Source of the DNA: CAZMRF01 sp964568735
GTDB taxonomy: Bacteria; Acidobacteriota; Polarisedimenticolia; JACPZX01
Reading direction: 5' to 3'
Length of the DNA: 64,000 nucleotides
Assembly (NCBI GenBank): GCA_964568735.1
Contig: CAZMRF010000007.1
Span: 1 to 64,000, forward strand
In this document: piece by piece, positions 15,257 to 27,200 of the stretch
Layout: each line of letters begins with the position of its first letter
Numbering within the stretch: the first letter of the stretch is position 1
Notes under the pieces: generated by a model
The model's input: only the letters and a program-made list of their open reading frames with translations
The model's database searches: none
What the model was told of the DNA's origin: nothing
Made by a program: the position numbers and the translations under genes

Positions 15257-18004
15257 CTAGTCCCGCGTTCGTTGGCGCTCCAGAGTGCGGGGCCAGTTCA
15301 CGACGAGACTCAGCTCGGAGGTGGTCTCCGATTCGTCCCCCAGGAGGACCAGGAGGCGGCCGTCGGCAGCCGGCGGCTCCCACGCAAGGACACGGCGGTC
15401 CTGGAAGAGCCTCTGAGGGGAGCCCACCTCCAGCGATTCTCCACGGGGCGTGACGGAAATCGCTGTGAGCGCTCCGTTCAGGTCGGGGTAGTAGATCGTC
15501 CGGGAGTCGCGGCCCCACTCCACGTCGATCCCCCCCTGGGTGGAGATCTGCCACTTGCCTCCGGGGCCAGGCCATGGGATCACGTAGACCTCGAACCTCC
15601 CTGATTCGTTGGAGGTGAAGGCCAACCAGCGGCCGTCGGGCGAGAAGGCCAGGTCGTTCTCCACGAAGCGCGTCTGGATGAGGGGCCTCGGCTCACCTCC
15701 CGGGGAGAGGGGCATGACCCAGATGTCGACCCCGCCCGTGGCCTCGACGTCGGCCTCGATCTTCGAGTAGGCCAGGTACTCGCCGTCGGGAGACCAGTCG
15801 GCGGGGAACATGTCGCCATCAGAGCTGATGAGGGGACGCTCCGGGGTCGTCGCGCCCACGTCTTTCACGAAGATGCCGAAGTGGCGCCCTTCGCGATCGC
15901 TGGCGAAGGCGACCCGCTTCCCGTCGGGCGACCAGGTCGCGGCGACCTCCGTACCCACATCGAAGGTGAACCGCGAGCGGACCTGCCGCGCCACGTCGTA
16001 GATCCAGATGTCGCTCGTCCCGGAGCCGGCGTCGGGCAGCGTCACCGTCGCAGAGCGTCCGTCGGGAGAGAGATGGATCTCCTCGCCGTAGTCGGCCGGA
16101 TCGCCCAGCGGGGCCAGCTCCTCTCCCGTAGCGCTGAACCATGCCAGCCTGTTCCCCGTGCCGGCCCCTCCCGGCTGGTAGACGAGCACACCGTTCTCCG
16201 AAACGGAGTAGATCCCTCGCGAGGCGGCCGAGATTGCTCCCACCTCGCTGGCCAGCGGAACCGGGTCTCCGATGAACTCCAGGCGATCCGGATCGAAGGG
16301 GCGCGCGAGCAGGATGTTGTCCTGGACGTACAGGAGCTGGCCCGATGCGTAGGCGGCGTGGAATGTCGCGGGCATGAGGCTCTCGGATCCCTGCTTCCCG
16401 AGCTCGCCGACGCGGATCGCGCTCCCTCCCCCCGCCCCGCCCCTCGCGGCGCGCGAGAAGAAGATGAAGTGCCTGCCATCGGGGAGCACTTGTGGAAATC
16501 TGTGGGAGTTCTCCCCGCGCTCCGCGTCCAGCTCGGTCACGGGAGTGGCCTCGCCTCCAGAAGAGGAGATCCGGTGGATGGCCGAGTTGAAAGCGGGAGC
16601 GAAGAGGATCGTGCCGTCGCGGCCCCAGCTCCCGCCCTTTCCGGTCGGGGCTTCGCCGAGGACCACCGCCGGGCCTCCCGCGGCGTCGATCCTCTTGAGC
16701 TGCCCTCCGGCAAAGAACCCGATCGCCCGGCTGTCAGGAGACCAGAAGGGATAGGAGGCCCCCTCTGTCCCCTTGAGCATCTCCGCCTCTCCGGATTCCT
16801 GCGAGCGGACCCAGAGCTGCACGGAGCCGCCCACGTCGCGCCCCACGAAGGCGAGCCTTCGGCCGTCGGGTGAGAGGGCAGCGGGCCCCGGCTGGATCCC
16901 TCCGATGTTGAACTCGATCCCTGCGGGGGCGTTGATCGAAGCCTTGAGCACCGGCTCCTCGCGGGAAGCGAGACGGGCCGTCGTGATCCCGAGCACGGCT
17001 CCTGAGGCCAGCCCGACGACGGCCACGCCCCAGGCCAGCCGCTCGCGGTTTTTTCGTCGGATCGCAACGGGAGCGGGAACTCCGGCCAGCGATCCCCCCT
17101 CGCCGATCCAGCGGAGCTGGAGGAGCACGTCGTGCATCGTTTGCCAGCGATCGTCGGGATCCTTGGCAAGGCAGGTCGAGACGACGCGCTCGAGGGCTGG
17201 AGGCGTTGCCGGCTGCAGGTCGGTGAGGCGGCGCGGCTGCTCCTTGAGGACGGAGGCGGCCAGGCTCGCGTGGGTCTTGCCCTCGAAGGCCCGCAGCCCC
17301 GAGAGCATCTCGTAGAGAACGACTCCGAAGCCGAAGATGTCGCTGCGAGCATCGGCCTCCTGCCCCTCGAGCTGCTCGGGCGACATGTACTGGAAGGTCC
17401 CCACCACGGTCCCGGCCGCGGTGAGCGGGCTGAGAGCGGTGGGAAGGGCTGTCGGTGTCGTGGGTCCGGATGAGGCCGCACCGGCCGCGGTCGCCGCGCG
17501 GCTGACTCCCGAGATCGGGGCCGGGCCCTCCAGGCTCTTGGCCAGGCCGAAGTCGAGGAGCTTCGCCCCGCCCCGCGTCAGCATGATGTTGCCCGGCTTG
17601 AGATCCCTGTGGATGACGCCGCTCCGGTGCGCCTTGTCGAGCGCGTCCGCCATCTGGACGGACACCCGGAGAGCTTCGTCCGCGGGCAGGGCGCCCCGCG
17701 TGAGCCTCGAGGCGAGCGTCTCGCCCTCGAGGTGTTCCATCACGAGATAGTCCACCCCGTCCTGGCTCCCGATGTCGTGGAGGGTGCAGATGTTGGGATG
17801 GTTCAGCCCGGAGACGGCGCGGGCCTCGCGCTCGAAGCGCTGGCGAAGCATGGGATCGGAGGAGAGATGGCCGGAGAGCACCTTGACGGCCACGGTCCGA
17901 TCGAGGCGCGTGTCTCGGGCGCTGTAGACCTCTCCCATCCCCCCCGCACCGAGGGGAGAGAGGATCTCGTAGGGACCGAGCCGGGAACCGGCGATCAGGG
18001 GCAT
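15257..18004 (-). CDS. Ser/Thr protein kinase with TolB/PD40 beta-propeller
   Basis: A 915-residue membrane protein. The kinase domain spans about residues 13-275: glycine loop LGAGGMGEVY, Lys41 (AVKVL), HRDLKPGN and DFGLA. One membrane helix follows near residues 325-350 (LAWGVAVVGLASGAVLGI). The rest, outside the cytoplasm, is a propeller with repeated LSPDGRRLAFVGR-, WSPDGKRVAFASD- and FSPDGRWLAFTSN-type PD40 blades. This architecture is typical of Acidobacteriota-like lineages. It probably couples an external signal to cytoplasmic phosphorylation; ligand and substrates are unknown. The last ~105 codons lie in the right direct repeat, and the final five residues (QRTRD) are encoded beyond it, so the 3' end may have been rebuilt when the insert entered. 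Confidence 0.93.
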   Translation of the reverse strand: MPLIAGSRLGPYEILSPLGAGGMGEVYSARDTRLDRTVAVKVLSGHLSSDPMLRQRFEREARAVSGLNHPNICTLHDIGSQDGVDYLVMEHLEGETLASRLTRGALPADEALRVSVQMADALDKAHRSGVIHRDLKPGNIMLTRGGAKLLDFGLAKSLEGPAPISGVSRAATAAGAASSGPTTPTALPTALSPLTAAGTVVGTFQYMSPEQLEGQEADARSDIFGFGVVLYEMLSGLRAFEGKTHASLAASVLKEQPRRLTDLQPATPPALERVVSTCLAKDPDDRWQTMHDVLLQLRWIGEGGSLAGVPAPVAIRRKNRERLAWGVAVVGLASGAVLGITTARLASREEPVLKASINAPAGIEFNIGGIQPGPAALSPDGRRLAFVGRDVGGSVQLWVRSQESGEAEMLKGTEGASYPFWSPDSRAIGFFAGGQLKRIDAAGGPAVVLGEAPTGKGGSWGRDGTILFAPAFNSAIHRISSSGGEATPVTELDAERGENSHRFPQVLPDGRHFIFFSRAARGGAGGGSAIRVGELGKQGSESLMPATFHAAYASGQLLYVQDNILLARPFDPDRLEFIGDPVPLASEVGAISAASRGIYSVSENGVLVYQPGGAGTGNRLAWFSATGEELAPLGDPADYGEEIHLSPDGRSATVTLPDAGSGTSDIWIYDVARQVRSRFTFDVGTEVAATWSPDGKRVAFASDREGRHFGIFVKDVGATTPERPLISSDGDMFPADWSPDGEYLAYSKIEADVEATGGVDIWVMPLSPGGEPRPLIQTRFVENDLAFSPDGRWLAFTSNESGRFEVYVIPWPGPGGKWQISTQGGIDVEWGRDSRTIYYPDLNGALTAISVTPRGESLEVGSPQRLFQDRRVLAWEPPAADGRLLVLLGDESETTSELSLVVNWPRTLERQRTRD
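15276..15574. repeat. Right 299-bp direct repeat inside the kinase gene
   Basis: Partner of 8974-9272, identical except for one base. It encodes residues 811 to about 910 of the intact kinase. The near-identity means the duplication is recent or is kept alike by conversion. Confidence 0.92.
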
Positions 18005-18046
18005 GGCGGCGCCTGAGGGTATCAGATGGGGCCACCCCTCGAGCGC

Positions 18047-18724
18047 TTACTTCTTCTTGGGCGTCGACCCGTGCGCATCGTGCGGCACCTTCGATCGGGA
18101 GAGGGCCGGGGCGCTGCGGTTCGAGGAAGCATCCACCGCCGAGCAGCTCGTCGTATAGGTGCGGCCCATTCCGCCGCCACCCCTCTCGGCACGAAGCTCC
18201 AACTCGAAGGATCCAATGCCGTTCGTGGAAGCCACCATCCGCTCGCCGGTCCCCTGCGCCATCACGGGCACGCCGTCGAAGACGATGTCGAACAGCGTGC
18301 GTCCGTCACCCGAGCGCGCGTCCGCGGGCTCGTTGCTCTCGACGGAGCAGAAGATCACCGGCTCGGGATCGCAGACGTCCCGGGCCACGATCTGCGGCAC
18401 CGACATCGTCCGGAGTCTGTGGTTGGGGAGCTGGAGGATCGCCGGGAGAATGGAGAAGCCGGGCTCGAAGACCGGTGGCGTCGTGTCGGCCACGGTGACG
18501 CTCGACGTGCACGACGTCGAGTTGCCGCTGTCGTCCGTCGCGGTGAAGGTCACCAACGTCTCCCCGAGTCCGAGCACCGCGGGTGCATCGTGCGTTATCT
18601 CCGGGCTCGAGTCACAGGCGTCCATGGCTGTGGCGGCACCCAGGAACGCAGCCACCAACGGATCGGTCACCGCCGCCCCCCCGGGACTCGGATGAGCATG
18701 CCCCCGGCTCGCCGCCAATTCCAA
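18047..18724 (-). CDS. HYR-domain fragment, probably 5'-truncated
   Basis: Up to 225 residues are open, but no signal peptide or good ribosome site is found. ITHDAPAVLGLGETLVTF, TATDDSGNSTSCTSSVTV and ADTTPPVF form one HYR (immunoglobulin-like) domain, followed by a second similar stretch with DVCDPEPVIFC and SAVDASSNRSAP. HYR domains occur in large secreted or surface proteins, usually in tandem. The piece here looks like the C-terminal end of such a protein that lost its front. It ends in KKK. The kinase start follows 43 bp downstream on the same strand. It may still be expressed, but the start coordinate is only the open-frame limit. Confidence 0.5.
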   Translation of the reverse strand: MELAASRGHAHPSPGGAAVTDPLVAAFLGAATAMDACDSSPEITHDAPAVLGLGETLVTFTATDDSGNSTSCTSSVTVADTTPPVFEPGFSILPAILQLPNHRLRTMSVPQIVARDVCDPEPVIFCSVESNEPADARSGDGRTLFDIVFDGVPVMAQGTGERMVASTNGIGSFELELRAERGGGGMGRTYTTSCSAVDASSNRSAPALSRSKVPHDAHGSTPKKK

Positions 18725-18837
18725 ATGACAGGCACAGGCATCTCCTCAGCCCATTCAAACGAAAAGGGTACGGCGTGTACAGGGGATGGGCCACTCAATC
18801 CTGTGATGGCCCCGCGGCCCTTCTGGCCCCCGCCGTG

Positions 18838-19317
18838 CTACTCGCCCGTGGTTCCGGCCGCAGCCTCGCCTCCGGCCGGGGCCGTCCCCACCGTGAACAT
18901 CAGACGCGTCAGGACGTGCCCCGCTGCATCCTCCACGGTCACGGTCCAGTCCCCGGACCACTCGGGAGGGATGTTCTTTCTGCTCCAGGTCCTCCAGGAG
19001 GAGCTCCGGATGGGAAGCTCCACACGAGCCTTCTCTTCCCCGCCGAGAGTCCAGACGTGACGGATGACGGCCTCGCCTTCCGCGCCTTCGACCTGCGTGA
19101 AGCAGACCAGGTGGCCGACGTCGGCCGGGAAGGTCGTTGCCTCCTCCACCGGCTCCCGCTCTTCGACCTCGCGGGCGATGGCCGAGCGGGTCACGCTCAG
19201 CGCGCCTCCTCCGGCCGGATCACCGGCTGCCTTATCCTGAGCAGGAACGGGAGCCTGGAGCACCAGGGGCAGGAGGGCGAGCGCGATCAGGAATCGGCGA
19301 CTGAGATGAAATGGCAT
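18838..19317 (-). CDS. Secreted DUF2914 domain protein
   Basis: A 159-residue protein. The ATG giving MPFHLSRRFL is chosen because AAGGAGG lies a few bases upstream and a signal peptide follows (IALALLPLVLQAPVPAQ); the frame is open 26 codons further up without such a site. The core DVGHLVCFTQV ... HVWTLGG ... ARVELPIRSSSWRTWSRK ... GDWTVTVEDAAG is the DUF2914 signature, a small beta-rich domain of unknown function. It lies 85 bp downstream of the RidA-like gene and could be read through from it. Confidence 0.82.
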   Translation of the reverse strand: MPFHLSRRFLIALALLPLVLQAPVPAQDKAAGDPAGGGALSVTRSAIAREVEEREPVEEATTFPADVGHLVCFTQVEGAEGEAVIRHVWTLGGEEKARVELPIRSSSWRTWSRKNIPPEWSGDWTVTVEDAAGHVLTRLMFTVGTAPAGGEAAAGTTGE

Positions 19318-19402
19318 GGGCAGCCTCCTTCTGAGATGGCGGCCCGCCCATTCTGCCAGAGATCTACCGGCCCCGCGCAACAGGCTCTGCACCACCTTGG
19401 AA

Positions 19403-20629
19403 TCAGACCAGGACGGCGAGGCCTTCCATCTCGCAGAGCCAGCCGGGGCGGCAGACGCCGGCCAGGCAGATCGTGTGGGGGCCCCAGCCGTTCAGTCCCC
19501 GCCGCCTCGCGACGCGGAGGAAGGGCTCGACGAAGTCGGCGCGTTTCAGGTACGTCGTCAGCGTCACGACATCCTCCCAGCCCGCCTCCTGCCCCTCGAG
19601 GAGGCGCTCGACGTTGTCGAGCATGCGCTCCGCCTGCCGCTCGATCGAGCCGGGATGGACGATCTCACCGCGCTCGTCGATGCTGGCCGTGCCCGAGAGG
19701 TGGATCAGGGTCCGGTCGGGGAGCTCCACACGCGTGCCGCGCGAGAAGTCCGAGCCGTAGGCAGGAGCCTCGTTGAGCGTCGGAGCGTGGATGGCGCGGA
19801 CTGCCTGGGGAGGCAGCCCAGCCGCCGCCCGCAGGTCCATCGAGCAGAGCCTGCCCGGAAGCGACGGCACCCCCTGAATGCCCGTGCTGGCCGGCGGCGG
19901 CTCGACGCCGAGCGATCGGAAGAAGGCGCGGCGCGCGTGGTTCAGTACGCCGTAATCCCGATCGATCTCGGGGAGGTAGATCCAGGTCCGGAAGACGTCA
20001 TGGAAGGTCAGCCCCTGGCGGAGAAGAAGGGCCTGGGCACGCCTGAACATGGAGGCCGCCTGCTCCTCGGCCTCCGAGTCGCCGGTCGAGGGAGCGCCCG
20101 TGATTCCCGAGAGGTGCAGAAGGCGGAGATCCGACTGCTGCACGACGCACCCGCTGATCCCCGGGGGGAGGCCTTCGAGGCGCCGCAGCGGGAGCGGCCA
20201 TCCCTCCGAGGCCAGGAGCGCGCAGGCCTTCACCTCGAAGGCCGAGGCCGGATCGAGCGGAGGCTGCTGAACGATCGACGAGGCGGGAGCACGCACCGCA
20301 CGGCGGGGCTCCAGCCCGTAGAAGCGCTCCCGGACGCGCTCGATCGCGGGGCTCTGCGCTACCACGTCCGATACGAAGATCTTCTCGGCCACGACATCGG
20401 AAGGGCCGGCCCCGTGGGCCCGTAGCGCCTCGAGGAGCGCATCGTAGGCAGCCTCCGCGCTCTCCTCGACGCCCTCCACGCTCGCCGGCGCTCTCGCGCG
20501 GGCATGGATCTCCGTGACGGCCTGCGTGCGGACCACCGACGCCTGCCACGGAGCCTCCCGGCCGCCCACTCGCCCCACGGCCGGGCTGCTGTGGCGTGCC
20601 TCCGGCACGCGAGCCGCGCTCGAGCGCAT
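19403..20629 (-). CDS. Tandem RidA/chorismatase-superfamily protein
   Basis: A 408-residue protein with two RidA/YjgF-type modules. The second carries LPDRTLIHLSGTASID, GSIERQAERMLDNVERLL and WEDVVTLTTYLKRADFV. The middle segment FRTWIYLPEIDRDYG with PPASTGIQG resembles the RtW-y-p-I and PAaTGIG region of chorismatases (FkbO/Hyg5/XanB2 type), which share the RidA fold. The gene next upstream is DAHP synthase, the first enzyme of chorismate synthesis, which supports chorismate or a derivative as substrate (inference). A plain deaminase or binding role is the alternative. The start is an ATG preceded by a purine-rich site; a GTG lies one codon earlier. Confidence 0.65.
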   Translation of the reverse strand: MRSSAARVPEARHSSPAVGRVGGREAPWQASVVRTQAVTEIHARARAPASVEGVEESAEAAYDALLEALRAHGAGPSDVVAEKIFVSDVVAQSPAIERVRERFYGLEPRRAVRAPASSIVQQPPLDPASAFEVKACALLASEGWPLPLRRLEGLPPGISGCVVQQSDLRLLHLSGITGAPSTGDSEAEEQAASMFRRAQALLLRQGLTFHDVFRTWIYLPEIDRDYGVLNHARRAFFRSLGVEPPPASTGIQGVPSLPGRLCSMDLRAAAGLPPQAVRAIHAPTLNEAPAYGSDFSRGTRVELPDRTLIHLSGTASIDERGEIVHPGSIERQAERMLDNVERLLEGQEAGWEDVVTLTTYLKRADFVEPFLRVARRRGLNGWGPHTICLAGVCRPGWLCEMEGLAVLV

Positions 20630-20726
20630 CACCTCAGTCCCTCGGACTCCCTGTCCGGTGTCGCGCAGGATAGGGAAATGGCGCCGGTGAGAAGGGGCAA
20701 GGCCACGAAGGCGCGCGGCCGGGTTC

Positions 20727-21554
20727 TCACACCGTTCTCCCCGTCGCGACGGCTATCCGGCGCACGCCCTCCATCGTCCGGACGAAGGTCTGCGGCGTCA
20801 GGGACTGGAAGCCGTCGCTCAGGGCGAGGCCGGGCTGGTCGTGCACTTCGATGATCAGGCCGTCGCACCCCGCAGCCACTGCCGCCTGGGACATCCCGGG
20901 CACCATCCACCAGTGGCCCGTGCCGTGGCTTGGATCGACGATGACGGGCAGCCGTGATTCGCGCTGCAGATAGGGCACGGCGTTCAGATCGAGAGTGTTC
21001 CGCATGTAGGGATCGAAGGTGCGTATCCCACGCTCGCAGAGCACGATCTGCTCGTTCCCCCCCGCGGCGATCCTTTCCGCGGCAAGAAGGAACTCCGAAA
21101 TTGTGGCGGACATTCCCCGCTTGAGCAGCACCGGCTTGTCCACGCGCCCAAGCTCGTCGAGGAGCGTGAAGTTCTGCATGTTCCTCGACCCGATCTGGAG
21201 CATGTCGGCCACGCCCGAGACCACCTCGAGGTGGCGCGCATCCATGACCTCGGTGACCACGAAGAGCCCGGTCAGCGCCCTCGCCTCGGAGAGCAACTCG
21301 AGCCCCTCCTCCCTCAGCCCCTGGAACGAGTAGGGCGACGTTCGAGGCTTGTAGGCCCCGCCGCGGAGGAACCGCGCGCCGGCATCGCGCACCGCGCCGG
21401 CCGTGGCGAGGAGCTGCTCCCTGTTCTCTACGGAGCATGGGCCCGCGATGATCGCGAGCCGGTCGCCGCCGATCTCCTCCGTCCCCACCCGCACCGTGCT
21501 CCGGAACGTCCCGGGCTCGCGGCAGACGAGCGGGAAGGCCATCGTCGTGCTCAT
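20727..21554 (-). CDS. aroF: 3-Deoxy-7-phosphoheptulonate synthase, type I-beta
   Basis: A 275-residue enzyme condensing phosphoenolpyruvate and erythrose 4-phosphate, the first step of the shikimate pathway. IIAGPCSVEN, GGAYKPRTSPYSFQG, LQIGSRNMQNFTLL, PVLLKRGMSAT and PVIVDPSHGTGHW are the conserved barrel motifs, including the metal and phosphate ligands. The protein begins only about 38 residues before the barrel, so it has neither the ferredoxin-like nor the chorismate-mutase regulatory domain seen in many members; it may be insensitive to feedback. The ATG at MSTTMAF is preferred over one nine codons upstream. It precedes the chorismatase-like gene by 97 bp on the same strand. Confidence 0.92.
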   Translation of the reverse strand: MSTTMAFPLVCREPGTFRSTVRVGTEEIGGDRLAIIAGPCSVENREQLLATAGAVRDAGARFLRGGAYKPRTSPYSFQGLREEGLELLSEARALTGLFVVTEVMDARHLEVVSGVADMLQIGSRNMQNFTLLDELGRVDKPVLLKRGMSATISEFLLAAERIAAGGNEQIVLCERGIRTFDPYMRNTLDLNAVPYLQRESRLPVIVDPSHGTGHWWMVPGMSQAAVAAGCDGLIIEVHDQPGLALSDGFQSLTPQTFVRTMEGVRRIAVATGRTV

Positions 21555-21804
21555 GGTGTCCCCCCGGTGGATGCTGCTCATTGCACATCATGAGCCACGA
21601 CTCCGGCCGGTGCTCTCCCCAGAACGGGCGGTTTTCCTCACCTGTTGTGGTGGAGCCGTCCGTCCGGATCGGCCCTCCAGGGGAGAGCGATGAGGGAGAT
21701 CCCCTGACACTGATGGGAGCCACGCAGGAGCGGGCCCTCCGCGTCGCAGAGCAATCCGGGTCGTCAGCCGGCGGCGATGTCCATGGCGTGGAGGGGTAGC
21801 GCGA

Positions 21805-24261
<2,457 letters not shown>

Positions 24262-24284
24262 GCCAAAGGATGCGGGCCCTTGTC

Positions 24285-27200
24285 TCAGCTCCTTGCAATC
24301 GTCCGGAGACGCGAGAGGTGGAGACCAAGAGCCGCCACTGCCGACAGGGCAAGGATAGCCGCGAAGACCCTCATGTGGGGCATGACCTGGTGTGCCGTCC
24401 ACGCGGCCAACCCGCCGGCGCCGGGCGCCTCCGAAGAGGTGATCTCGTTGGGCAGCGGGAAGGTCGGTGATCCCGCATACAGCCGATCCAGGCTCCCAAT
24501 GACGAGAGCGGGGCCCCACAATGCGGCGAGGATCGGGAGCAGGCAGAGCGCGCAGGTCAGGAGGCCTCGCAACGCCGACCCCCGGCTCACGTCGTACGAG
24601 CCCGGCACGACGTAGAAGAGCGCCCCGGCGAGCCGGGAGCTCCGTCGCGCCGCCTCTTGCGCCGGCCCACGATCTCCAGATGGAATGACGAGGAGGGCGA
24701 TGCAGGTCACCAGGCCGAGGAGAAGGAAGACGCGCGAGAGCGTCTGAAGCGAGAGGAATAGAATGTCCTCGACGGACACCATGAAGTCTCCCCCGAGCCA
24801 CTTCATCGGGTTCGATGGCTGAGCAATCGAGCTCCACAGGCTCGCCACCCAGTCCTTCCAGGATCGCGAAGCAAAGGCCTTCCAGAGATCCTCGGCCCTG
24901 AGAGGCTCGGGCGGGACGAGATTCCCCTTCTCCAGGGCAGCCAGGTTCGCCACGGCTCGCGGCGCACCGGGAATCGACCTGTACAGCTCCCGTGCGCGCC
25001 GCACGTTTCCCGCCAGGTGGTTGACGACGGCTGCTGCATACCTGGTCTCGGTGGAGTCCATGACCTCGAGCCTCTCCTCCAGCTTCCGCACCGTCGAGTC
25101 GTTCCCTAGAGAATCCGCCGTCATCAATGGCTGGTTCATCCACGCCACCCACCGGGCTTGAAGCACGGCGTGCACGCCGTGCGCTGCCAGCGCGACCGCC
25201 ATTCCAATGACCACGGCCCGCCGATGGCGAGGCTCGATGGAGGGGGCAACCCGGGGCAGGCGGTGCCTCCAGGAGGGGACGTTAAGGAGCACCAGGAGGG
25301 CGGCGGCACCGAGAATCGCGTAGTTCTGCAGATCCAGCTCCCTGCTGCGCACCGACACTGCGAAGCGCGCGTTGATCGTGGCGACGACGACGCCCCAGAT
25401 GAAGAGGGCGGCGAGGGCCGCGACGATCGCGCGACCCGCCCATGGGGGGAGGGAGCGGAGCCATCGGACTCCGGATCGGAGGCTTCCGTGCCGCACTTCG
25501 GGATCGAGGTTGGAGTCGCCGCCCTGCGCACTCCGGTTGACTGCCCTCATCTGCACGCTGACGAGGAGCGCTCCGAGAGCCAGAGATGCTGCCATGGAGA
25601 CCAGGAGCGCTCCCTGAGCCCGCGCTTCGGCGACAGCATAGTTCAACGGGTGCCGCAAGCCTTCCTCGAAAACTCGCGCCTCGTTCTCGGCACGGGAGAC
25701 GTCATTCCGCTCCCTGAAGTACCGCTCCCAGATCCACGCAGCGAGAAAATCCTCCGGGCAGGTCCCCGTGAGGCGGCGCGCTCGATCGAGCCATACGTAC
25801 TGGCGCTCGAGGTCTTCCTCGAGGTACTCCGCACGGGCGGCCTGTCGCATGGCGGGGAAGTTGATGAGCCGCTCGATCAGCCAGGTGGACTCGATCGGCT
25901 GCGGCAGGAGCTGCCGGCGTCGAAGGGTTTCCTCGAAGGCCCTGTCGGCCCACTCTCTCTGCTGGAACCGCTCGAAATGCGCGGCCATCCTGGCGTATTC
26001 GTAATAGGGGATGGCCGGAAAGGCCCCTCGCAGAAGCGCACCCCAGGAAGATTCGGCCTCGCGCTGTCGTCCCTGCCACCATTGCGCCTGCCCCAGGTAG
26101 AACAGGTGCCACGGCTCCGTGGGGTCTCGCTCCGATGCGGCGCGCAGCGCGATCTCGAGCTGATGCAGGGTCTTCGGCGCGTCATCGTAGTTCCTGTCGG
26201 GGCTGAAGGTGAAACGGGCCAGAGGGAGCGGGTCAACGAAGGACATCTCCAGGCCTTCCAGGAAGTTCGCCGAGATGAGCCCTCCCCGGTTCATGGAGTG
26301 CAGGCGCAGGAGGAGGGAGCTCCACGGGAGAGCCTCCTTCGCGAGGCGTCCGCGAGAGAGCACGATCTTTCCCTCCTCGGACTCTCCGTCTATCTCGTAG
26401 CTGATGGTGAGGGTGGCGTCATCCACGGCGAAGGAGGTCGCGAGGCCCGGGAGACGGTGGCGGTCGAGCACATGGCCCGTATCCGGATCGATCGCCAGCA
26501 GGTAGCCCGTATGGACGAGGTTGCCGATGGTCCGGGGGCGCGTCCAATAGGATTCGGGAACGTAGAGCTTGCCGTCGTAGAGCGCGCCGGCTCGGGTGAT
26601 GGTGGGTGATCCGCCACTGGCCGTGGCCACCCGGTAGGCGCTGGCTGCATCTTGCAGCCGATCGGCCTTGACGTAGTAGTCCCCGAGGAGCGCGTGGGCC
26701 TGAGCATCCCCGGGATCGAGATCGATCGCTTCCCGAATCGCTGCCAGCGCCTCCTCCGTCCTGTCGAGCCGGTCGAGCGCTTCCGCTCGAAGACGGAGGC
26801 TGTCCACCGTCCGGGGCGTCTGCTCGAAGAGCTTGAGCGCCTTCCCGGGGTCCTGCTCGTTTCGAAGAGCATGGGCTCCGGCCAGGAGCATGACGACGTC
26901 CCCGACGCCGCTCGCGCTCGTCGTCCGTAGCGCGATCTGGTTGGAGGCCGCAGCCTCGACGACCATCGGATCCGGCGCCATCTCCTCGGCCATGGAGAAG
27001 GGATCGCCTCCGGCCAGGATCGCAGGGGCCTCACGCGGCTCGCCCTCACCCGTCTCAGGCTCCGCCCTCGAGACGAGGGTCACGTAGGGCCGGATCTCGG
27101 TCTCGCTGCGCAAAGCGAAGGCTTCACCCCAGAGGACGGCTGTCGCCCCCAGCCGCTCGCCTAGGGCGCGTGCGGCATCGTGATCGCGCACCGGCTCTCC

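Larger units (their letters stand above)
9273..15275. mobile_element. Six-kilobase defence insert between direct repeats
   Basis: The DNA between the two kinase 3'-end copies is visibly less GC-rich and uses more A/T-ending codons than its flanks. It carries, left to right, a C5 DNA methyltransferase, a double-GHKL histidine kinase, a receiver protein, a PD-(D/E)XK-like protein and, convergent, Vsr. Removing the insert plus one repeat would rejoin a single kinase gene next to the beta-helix gene. No integrase, transposase, tRNA or short att site is seen, so entry by recombination at the duplicated segment, or by a machinery acting in trans, is inferred. Confidence 0.75.

Noticed and set aside
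9273..15275. Transposase or integrase inside the insert
   Set aside because: All frames over 60 codons were read; none has DDE, Tyr or Ser recombinase motifs.
15257..18004. The kinase as a pseudogene broken by the insert
   Set aside because: The frame is intact with all kinase motifs and a complete propeller; only its displaced 3' copy is a fragment.
24262..25152. Possible 297-residue N-terminal extension of the 2-oxoglutarate dehydrogenase E1
   Set aside because: It lies in a shadow frame of the kinase gene and reads Arg/Gly-rich sequence with no resemblance to an E1 leader.
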